Positions 6,138 through 10,369 of a stretch of DNA of 10,369 nt are shown one piece after another. The stretch covers positions 1 to 10,369 of the forward strand of contig CALPVO020000058.1 in assembly GCA_943327025.2 (NCBI GenBank), given 5' to 3'. The notes under the pieces were generated by a model. That model was given only the letters and a program-made list of their open reading frames with translations. It was not told the origin of the DNA and ran no database searches. Position numbers and translations under genes: made by a program. The stretch's first letter is position 1, and each line of letters begins with the position of its first letter. The stretch is from Janthinobacterium lividum. GTDB taxonomy: Bacteria; Pseudomonadota; Gammaproteobacteria; Steroidobacterales; Steroidobacteraceae.

Positions 6138-7113
6138 AGCCCTCGCGCGGGTGGTAAGCGACTGCGTCGCGTAGCGCTTCCCAAGCCGCGGCTACGGCGG
6201 GGTCCTCATTCGCTGGCGGCATGGCGATGTCGACCACCACATAAAGGTCGCCGCGGCCTTCGGCTGCACCGCGTTCGCCGGCAAAGCCTCGACCACGCAG
6301 GCGCAGTTTGCGGCCCGCACTGCTGCCCGCCGGAATACGCAGGTCCACAGCGCCTTCCAGCGTGGGCACTTGCACGGTGGCCCCCAGCGCCGCTTCCCAC
6401 GGCGCCAGCGGCACGTGGAGGTGCAGGTCGCGCCCTTCCAATTGGTAATGGCGGTGCGGATGGTGCTGCACTTCCAGCAGCAAATCGCCAAACGGGCCGC
6501 CGACACCTTCGTCACCCTGACTACCCAACCGAATGACCTGTCCGGGCAAGACTCCCGCGGGAATCTTCACGCGCAAGTTGCGCCGCTCCGTCGTACCGTC
6601 CGCACGACGACGATCGAAGTCGATTTCGCGGGGGGCGCCAGCGTGGGCTTCTTCCAAGGTCACCGCCAGCACGACGCGTACGTCTCGACCACGCGCACGG
6701 GCCTGCCGCGCCTGACCGGCACGTCTGCCAAAGAGTTCGCCAAGGTCCTCGCCGCCGCTGAAGCCACCGCCGGCATTGCTGCCGAACAGCGACGAGAAAA
6801 AATCGCTGAAGCCACCACTGGCATGTGCACCGCCCTGCGGCCCGCCACGCCCGCCAAAGTCAAAACCCGGGGGCGCACGGAACTGCTGACCATCCCGCCA
6901 ATTGGCGCCCAACTGGTCGTAGGCCGCTCGCTTCTCGGTGTCCTTCAGGACCTCGTACGCTTCCTGCACTTCCTTGAAGCGCGCCTCTGCATTCTTTTCC
7001 TTGCTGACGTCCGGGTGAAACTTGCGCGCCTTGCGCCGGTAGGCGCGCTTGATTTCTTCCGCATCAGCGGTACGCGGCACCCCAAGCAGGGCGTAGTAGT
7101 CACGGTATTCCAT
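6130..7113 (-). CDS. cbpA: CbpA-type J-domain co-chaperone (DnaJ family, no zinc finger)
   Basis: Class B Hsp40 of 327 residues that stimulates the DnaK ATPase and delivers clients (family knowledge). J domain at 3-70 with HPD at 33-35 (KFHPDVSKEKNA). A Gly/Phe-rich stretch covers about 75-125 (FSDFFSSLFGS, GGEDLGELFG). The C-terminal substrate-binding domains start near 135 (RGRDVRVVLAVTLEEAHAG) and include GRDLHLHVPLAPWEAALG. There is no CxxCxGxG, so it is CbpA-like rather than true DnaJ. ATG 7113 gives MEYRDYYALLGV, the usual family start; a GTG at 7119 adds two residues. Neither has a convincing ribosome site, and a heat-shock-like promoter lies directly upstream, so the mRNA may be leaderless. 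No cbpM-like modulator gene is visible beside it. Confidence 0.9.
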   Translation of the reverse strand: MEYRDYYALLGVPRTADAEEIKRAYRRKARKFHPDVSKEKNAEARFKEVQEAYEVLKDTEKRAAYDQLGANWRDGQQFRAPPGFDFGGRGGPQGGAHASGGFSDFFSSLFGSNAGGGFSGGEDLGELFGRRAGQARQARARGRDVRVVLAVTLEEAHAGAPREIDFDRRRADGTTERRNLRVKIPAGVLPGQVIRLGSQGDEGVGGPFGDLLLEVQHHPHRHYQLEGRDLHLHVPLAPWEAALGATVQVPTLEGAVDLRIPAGSSAGRKLRLRGRGFAGERGAAEGRGDLYVVVDIAMPPANEDPAVAAAWEALRDAVAYHPREGWA

Positions 7114-7120
7114 GCGCACA

Positions 7121-7148
7121 GAATGTACCCAATGGAAAAGATTTCAAG
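7121..7148 (-). promoter_or_regulatory. Putative RpoH (sigma-32) promoter of cbpA
   Basis: Read on the minus strand, CTTGAAA (7148-7142) is a perfect match to the sigma-32 -35 core, preceded by CCC as in the extended consensus. After a 13-base spacer comes GTACATTC (7128-7121), which shares the CAT core of the -10 consensus CCCCATNT but is otherwise weak. The predicted transcript start would be near 7115-7114, one or two bases before the cbpA ATG. Heat-shock control suits a DnaK co-chaperone. Confidence 0.5.
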
Positions 7149-7151
7149 GGG

Positions 7152-7173
7152 TTGGCGTACGCAAACGCGCCAA
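7152..7173. promoter_or_regulatory. 22-bp dyad just upstream of the cbpA -35 element
   Basis: TTGGCG (7152-7157) and CGCCAA (7168-7173) form a perfect 6-bp inverted repeat with a ten-base spacer, three bases from the CTTGAAA element. The size and spacing suit a dimeric regulator site. I do not recognise the regulator. Confidence 0.3.
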
Positions 7174-7211
7174 TCGTCGTGGCACACTGGGGCGCGAGCC
7201 CGCTTACTCTG

Positions 7212-7230
7212 GAAACCTGAAGGTTTCAGG
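7212..7230 (-). terminator. Overlapping inverted repeats at the end of the LOG-family gene
   Basis: Two alternative 6-bp stems share this stretch: GAAACC-TGAA-GGTTTC (7212-7227) and CCTGAA-GGT-TTCAGG (7216-7230). They overlap the TGA stop of the LOG-family gene on the minus strand. No T-run follows, so a terminator role for the left-pointing operon is only tentative. Confidence 0.3.
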
Positions 7231-7903
7231 GCCCGGCATGGCCATGCGCAGGTGGGCGGGTGGCGAGCACTGCGGCAGCGGCTTCGGCGCCGGTGTCGAC
7301 GATAGTAACCAAGGCGGCGTCGGCCGGCGATATCACCCCCTGCTCCGCCAGCCAGTCGAAATCTAACGCACGCTGCCAAAACTGCCGGCCCACCAAAATG
7401 ATGGGCAAACGCTCCACCTTGCGGGTCTGCACCAAGGTCAGCGCTTCAAATAACTCATCGAAGGTACCGAAGCCTCCGGGGAACGCCACCAAGGCACGGG
7501 CCCGCAACATGAAGTGGAACTTGCGCAGCGCGAAATAGCGGAATTCAAAACCAAGCCCCGGGGAAACGTAACGGTTCGGCTGTTGCTCGTGCGGCAAACG
7601 GATATTCAGGCCCGCCGTCAGCGCACCCGCTTCTTGAGCACCGCGGTTCGCAGCCTCCATCACGCCCGGCCCACCACCGGTCATCACCACCCATTCGCGA
7701 CAACTGGGGTCTTCACAAGCAGCCAGCCGCATGGAAAATTCGCGCGCTTGCTCGTACCAGTGGCTGCCTGCCGGCAAACGCGCCGAACCGAACACCACCA
7801 CCGTGGCCACCACCTTGCGCCGGCGGAACGCCCATTCAGGACGCAACAGTTCACCCAACATGCGCCAAGGACGCGCCACCCAAGCTTCAAACGCCGTATT
7901 CAT
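7226..7903 (-). CDS. LOG-family (TIGR00730-type) nucleotide 5'-monophosphate hydrolase-like protein
   Basis: Cytoplasmic Rossmann-like protein of 225 residues. It carries the two LOG signatures, GGGPGVMEAANRGA (76-89) and PGGFGTFDELFEALT (142-156), which form the nucleotide-binding and catalytic site that cleaves the N-glycosidic bond of nucleotide monophosphates. Plant LOG enzymes activate cytokinins; bacterial relatives act on AMP-type or pyrimidine nucleotides (family knowledge). The true substrate cannot be told from sequence. A Trp/Arg-rich N-terminus (about 30 residues) precedes the first strand (VVATVVVFGSAR). ATG 7903 overlaps the TGA of the upstream RNase-like gene as ATGA, so the two are translationally coupled and may share a nucleotide or RNA turnover role. 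Confidence 0.88.
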   Translation of the reverse strand: MNTAFEAWVARPWRMLGELLRPEWAFRRRKVVATVVVFGSARLPAGSHWYEQAREFSMRLAACEDPSCREWVVMTGGGPGVMEAANRGAQEAGALTAGLNIRLPHEQQPNRYVSPGLGFEFRYFALRKFHFMLRARALVAFPGGFGTFDELFEALTLVQTRKVERLPIILVGRQFWQRALDFDWLAEQGVISPADAALVTIVDTGAEAAAAVLATRPPAHGHAGP

Positions 7904-9285
7904 TCGCCAGCCAACTCCACCACCTCACCGGTTCGTGCCACCGCCACGTTTAGCCCGCGCTGTGCAAGTGCTGCGGCCAAGGCATCGCTGCCACGGGGTT
8001 CGCCATGTACCAGCCAGATCTTGCGAGGCGGCGTACCGAAGGCCGCCACCCACGCCAACAAGGCAGTCTGGTCCGCATGCGCGGAAAAACCACCCAAGGT
8101 CACCACCTCGGCGTTGACGGACACTGTCTCGCCGAACATCTTCACTTCGCGAGCACCATCCACCAACTGCCGCCCCAGCGTCCCAGCCGCCTGGAAGCCC
8201 GTGATAAGCACCGTGGTACGTGGGTTCGGCAAGTGTTGTCGCAAGTGGTGTCGCACTCGGCCGCCATCGCACATGCCACTGGCGGCAATAATCACGGCTC
8301 CGGAACTGATGCGGTTGATCGCCATGGACTCCTGCACGGTTTCCGTGAAGGTGACCTTGAGTCGCCGCGAAGGCGGTGGGCGATGCTCCACCGCCGCTTG
8401 CGCTGCCTCATCGAACAACTCGAAGTGACGGGCAGTAATCCGTGTTACTTCCTGCGCCATGGGCGAATCCAGGAACACCTGCAAGGGCGGCAAACTCCCT
8501 GCCGCCACCAAGTCATTCAGACAGTAGAGGAGTTCCTGCGTACGGCCCACCGCAAACGCCGGCACGATGACGTTACCGCGCTTCTCGAGCAAAGCCCTGC
8601 GCAAGGCCAGCACCAGTTCATCAAGCGTTGCCGCCAAAGTGCGGTGGTTGCGGTCGCCATAGGTCGACTCCAGCAACAGCACATCGGCCTCAGCCACCAT
8701 CGCGGGGTCTTGCAAGATGGGGCGTCCCGGTTGCCCCAAGTCGCCGGAAGCGACGACCTTCACCTCGCGCCCCGCTTCCTGCAACCACAGTTCGACGATA
8801 GCCGAACCGAGGATATGCCCTGCATCCTGCAGACGCGCACGCACACCGGGGGCTGGCGCGAATTCCTCGCCATAGTCCACCACGCGCAGTTGTTGCAGCG
8901 TGGCGTCCACTTCAGCCGGGGTATAAAGCACGGTGAAATCCCGGCCACGGCGTTGCGAGCGTTCCGCCTCCGCCTGCTGCAGGTGGGCGCTATCTGCCAG
9001 CATCACCACCAACAGCTCGCACGTAGCCTGCGTGGTGTAGATAGGACCACTGAAGCCTTCCCGCACCAACCGCGGCAGCAAGCCGCTGTGGTCAAGATGC
9101 GCGTGGCTAAGCACTACGAACGTCAGTTCCTTGGCACTGAATGGCCAAGGAGTGCGGTTGCGCTCGTAAAGACCACGGCCACCTTGAAACAGCCCGCAAT
9201 CGAGCAGGAACTGGTCTTCGCCCACCGTAAAGTGATGGCAGGAGCCGGTGACCTCACCGGCCGCGCCGCAGAAGTGCAGTTTCAA
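7900..9285 (-). CDS. Beta-CASP metallo-beta-lactamase-fold RNase-like protein
   Basis: Zinc-dependent hydrolase of 461 residues, of the beta-CASP group that includes RNA endo/exonucleases (CPSF73/YSH1-like, often annotated 'MBL fold metallo-hydrolase, RNA specificity'). Motifs: LHFCGAAGEVTGSCH at the N-terminus, LDCGLFQGG (28-36), zinc-binding HAHLDH (61-66), DAGHILGSA with His157, ASGDLGQPGRP with Asp182, the beta-CASP motif A-like Asp in DSPMAQEV, SGMCDGGRVRHHL, and GGFSAHADQ near the C-terminus. Start TTG 9285 is chosen because AGGAGG lies five bases upstream and the protein then begins exactly where the family does; a longer frame back to 9537 would add 84 basic residues, unlike the family, read through the end of the next gene. 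It follows the glycosyltransferase gene by 37 bases and overlaps the LOG-family gene. RNA as substrate is inferred from the family. Confidence 0.9.
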   Translation of the reverse strand: MKLHFCGAAGEVTGSCHHFTVGEDQFLLDCGLFQGGRGLYERNRTPWPFSAKELTFVVLSHAHLDHSGLLPRLVREGFSGPIYTTQATCELLVVMLADSAHLQQAEAERSQRRGRDFTVLYTPAEVDATLQQLRVVDYGEEFAPAPGVRARLQDAGHILGSAIVELWLQEAGREVKVVASGDLGQPGRPILQDPAMVAEADVLLLESTYGDRNHRTLAATLDELVLALRRALLEKRGNVIVPAFAVGRTQELLYCLNDLVAAGSLPPLQVFLDSPMAQEVTRITARHFELFDEAAQAAVEHRPPPSRRLKVTFTETVQESMAINRISSGAVIIAASGMCDGGRVRHHLRQHLPNPRTTVLITGFQAAGTLGRQLVDGAREVKMFGETVSVNAEVVTLGGFSAHADQTALLAWVAAFGTPPRKIWLVHGEPRGSDALAAALAQRGLNVAVARTGEVVELAGE

Positions 9286-9290
9286 GACGA

Positions 9291-9296
9291 CCTCCT
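9291..9296 (-). promoter_or_regulatory. Perfect Shine-Dalgarno that fixes a TTG start
   Basis: Minus-strand AGGAGG (plus CCTCCT, 9291-9296) stands five bases before TTG 9285. It is the strongest ribosome site in the window and decides the start of the beta-CASP gene despite the rare codon. Confidence 0.8.
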
Positions 9297-9322
9297 GTCG
9301 TGGTAACTCGACGGGCCGAACG

Positions 9323-10369
9323 TCACGCTTCCGGTTCAGCCTCCGCCGGTGCCGTATCCATGTGGCCAGCCCCATGACCAGCCCCGTGGCCAGCGCCAGT
9401 GGGACCGAGCCGTTGCACCGCCACACCAATGGGCACCAAAGCCCACCACTTCCGACGGTACGCGAAAATCTCGGCGCCGTCCGGCGGCGTACCGCGACCC
9501 TCCACCACCACGTAAGCACCGGGGTGAGTACGCCCAAGCAATTGCAGCGAAGCCGCAGCCTCTTGCCCCATCAACTCCGGCAAGGGCCGCTCAAGCCGGC
9601 CAATGAAACCCAACTGCCCGTGGTAGTCCCCCCAGAAAGCCACCACTCGGTCTTGCTGCTGCAAGACCCGCACCCGCTGCGCCAAAGGAGCGAGGTCGAA
9701 GGTGCGTCCTGCGGCTGAATGCAGCATGACGTAGAGCACCAAGGCCACCACGCCCGCAGTCAGCAACTGCACTTGCGCCAAGGCACGCGGCCATGGACGC
9801 CGCAATGCACCCGGCACGGCCAGCCCTAACAGCACCATCAGCGCGCCGGGCCACCATGGCGTCCCGGCCAGCCAACCCCGGTGCCAGGCACGAAACGGGT
9901 CATCCACCGGGGCTTGCGGGCCGAGCCCCAACGACCCGGCCAACAACAAGGCAGCCAAGGCCACGACCAGCAGACCGATGAATAGGCCAGCGCGATCGTG
10001 ACGGGTGCTGGGGTCCTGCAGAACCAAACCCCGCGCAAGCAGCAAAGCGAGCGGTGCCATGAGCGGCAACAGGTACTGCGGCTGCTTGCCGCTGACGAGG
10101 CTCAGGATGAACAGTGGCAACAGCAGCCAAGCCCAGAGGAAGCGGCCCGCGGCATCGCGCACCCCAGCCACGGTACCCAACGCCTGCCAAGCGCGCGGCC
10201 ACAGGACCCACGGCAGCCATAGCAAGGGCAAGAACAGGCCGTAGTACCAGAAGGGGCGCTGGTGGGCGAAGCTTTGCACCATGCGTTGGCTGGTCTGCTT
10301 GAGCAAGATGGCCTGTGCATAAACTTCGCCGCCCGCCGCGGCAGCCGGCAAGGCCCAGGCGAGCGCCAC
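9323..10369 (-). CDS. ArnT/PMT-type membrane glycosyltransferase, C-terminal part (5' end beyond window)
   Basis: Only the last 348 residues are in the window; the frame is open at the right edge, so the N-terminal catalytic Asp region is not seen. Visible are about six hydrophobic segments (GLFLPLLWLPWVLW, FLWAWLLLPLFILSL, QYLLPLMAPLALLLA, LFIGLLVVALAALLLAG and two more). The SGKQPQYLLPLMAPLALLLA stretch is typical of ArnT/PMT (GT39/GT83-like) enzymes that use polyprenyl-phosphate sugars. A soluble, probably periplasmic C-terminal part follows (VLQQQDRVVAFWGDYHGQLGF). Family members add sugars to lipid A or proteins; the acceptor here is unknown. The last residues are a Gly-Ala-Gly-His repeat and an acidic tail. 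It is probably the first visible gene of the left-pointing operon. Confidence 0.85.
   Translation of the reverse strand: MALAWALPAAAAGGEVYAQAILLKQTSQRMVQSFAHQRPFWYYGLFLPLLWLPWVLWPRAWQALGTVAGVRDAAGRFLWAWLLLPLFILSLVSGKQPQYLLPLMAPLALLLARGLVLQDPSTRHDRAGLFIGLLVVALAALLLAGSLGLGPQAPVDDPFRAWHRGWLAGTPWWPGALMVLLGLAVPGALRRPWPRALAQVQLLTAGVVALVLYVMLHSAAGRTFDLAPLAQRVRVLQQQDRVVAFWGDYHGQLGFIGRLERPLPELMGQEAAASLQLLGRTHPGAYVVVEGRGTPPDGAEIFAYRRKWWALVPIGVAVQRLGPTGAGHGAGHGAGHMDTAPAEAEPEA
9362..9397 (-). repeat. Three 12-bp tandem units coding (GAGH)3
   Basis: Three near-identical 12-mers (9362-9373, 9374-9385, 9386-9397) encode GAGH-GAGH-GAGH at the C-terminus of the glycosyltransferase. The period keeps the frame, so copy number may vary between strains. 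The spaced His residues could bind metal weakly; no function is known. Confidence 0.65.

Noticed and set aside
6370..7305. Plus-strand open frame of 311 codons opposite cbpA
   Set aside because: It is antisense to a clear J-domain gene and runs through the cbpA promoter region; it has no motif of its own.
8005..9306. Long open frame on the plus strand (433 codons) opposite the beta-CASP gene
   Set aside because: It is the antisense shadow of a gene with all zinc motifs intact; the translation is His/Gln/Arg-rich with no recognisable family.
9286..9537. N-terminal extension of the beta-CASP protein up to 9537
   Set aside because: It would add 84 mostly basic residues, overlap the end of the glycosyltransferase gene by more than 200 bases and ignore the AGGAGG before TTG 9285.
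1..10369. FNR/FixK-type boxes, tRNA genes, insertion sequences or CRISPR
   Set aside because: I read through for TTGAT-N4-ATCAA, cloverleaf-like patterns, transposase motifs and regularly spaced identical repeats and found none; the 13-bp array is too short and degenerate to be CRISPR.

Overview
The window looks like a chromosomal segment of a GC-rich proteobacterium. A gammaproteobacterium, or possibly a betaproteobacterium, fits best, judging from the ccoI-ccoS-TauE/SafE gene order and a DUF6763-like protein. Lineage is an inference; there is no rRNA or tRNA to test it. Composition looks even, and I saw no insertion sequence, integrase, tRNA, CRISPR array or phage gene.

Right-pointing block (1-6117). 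It opens inside ccoI (cbb3 oxidase copper P-type ATPase), then ccoS, then a TauE/SafE-like membrane protein with a His-rich tail. These three overlap and are probably one transcript. A small DUF6763-like protein with an extreme acidic tail follows. Next come fixL, a soluble heme-PAS oxygen-sensing kinase that keeps the known heme-ligand and oxygen-switch residues, and fixJ, its LuxR-type response regulator. Behind fixJ is a small receiver-like protein that aligns with FixJ along its length but has lost every phosphotransfer residue; it may be a FixT-like FixL antikinase or a decoy. A 78-bp array of six degenerate 13-bp units then leads into a VIT1/CCC1 iron/manganese transporter with a short ferritin-like N-terminal region.

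Left-pointing block (6130-10369). Starting from the right edge: the C-terminal part of an ArnT/PMT-type membrane glycosyltransferase, a beta-CASP metallo-beta-lactamase-fold RNase-like protein (best start TTG 9285, behind an AGGAGG), and a LOG-family nucleotide hydrolase overlapping it by ATGA. Then comes a separate cbpA-type J-domain co-chaperone whose upstream region has a heat-shock-like promoter almost touching the start codon. The two blocks converge at 6111-6137, where both stop codons lie in one hairpin.

Together the left block reads as low-oxygen respiration: maturation of the high-affinity cbb3 oxidase (ccoI, ccoS), an oxygen sensor pair beside it (fixL, fixJ), a possible phosphorylation-independent modulator, and an iron-handling membrane protein. 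The right block is housekeeping: RNA or nucleotide turnover, protein folding and envelope glycosylation. The item most worth following is the degenerate receiver directly behind fixLJ. Next are the 13-bp array, the polyacidic tail and the putative leaderless heat-shock start.
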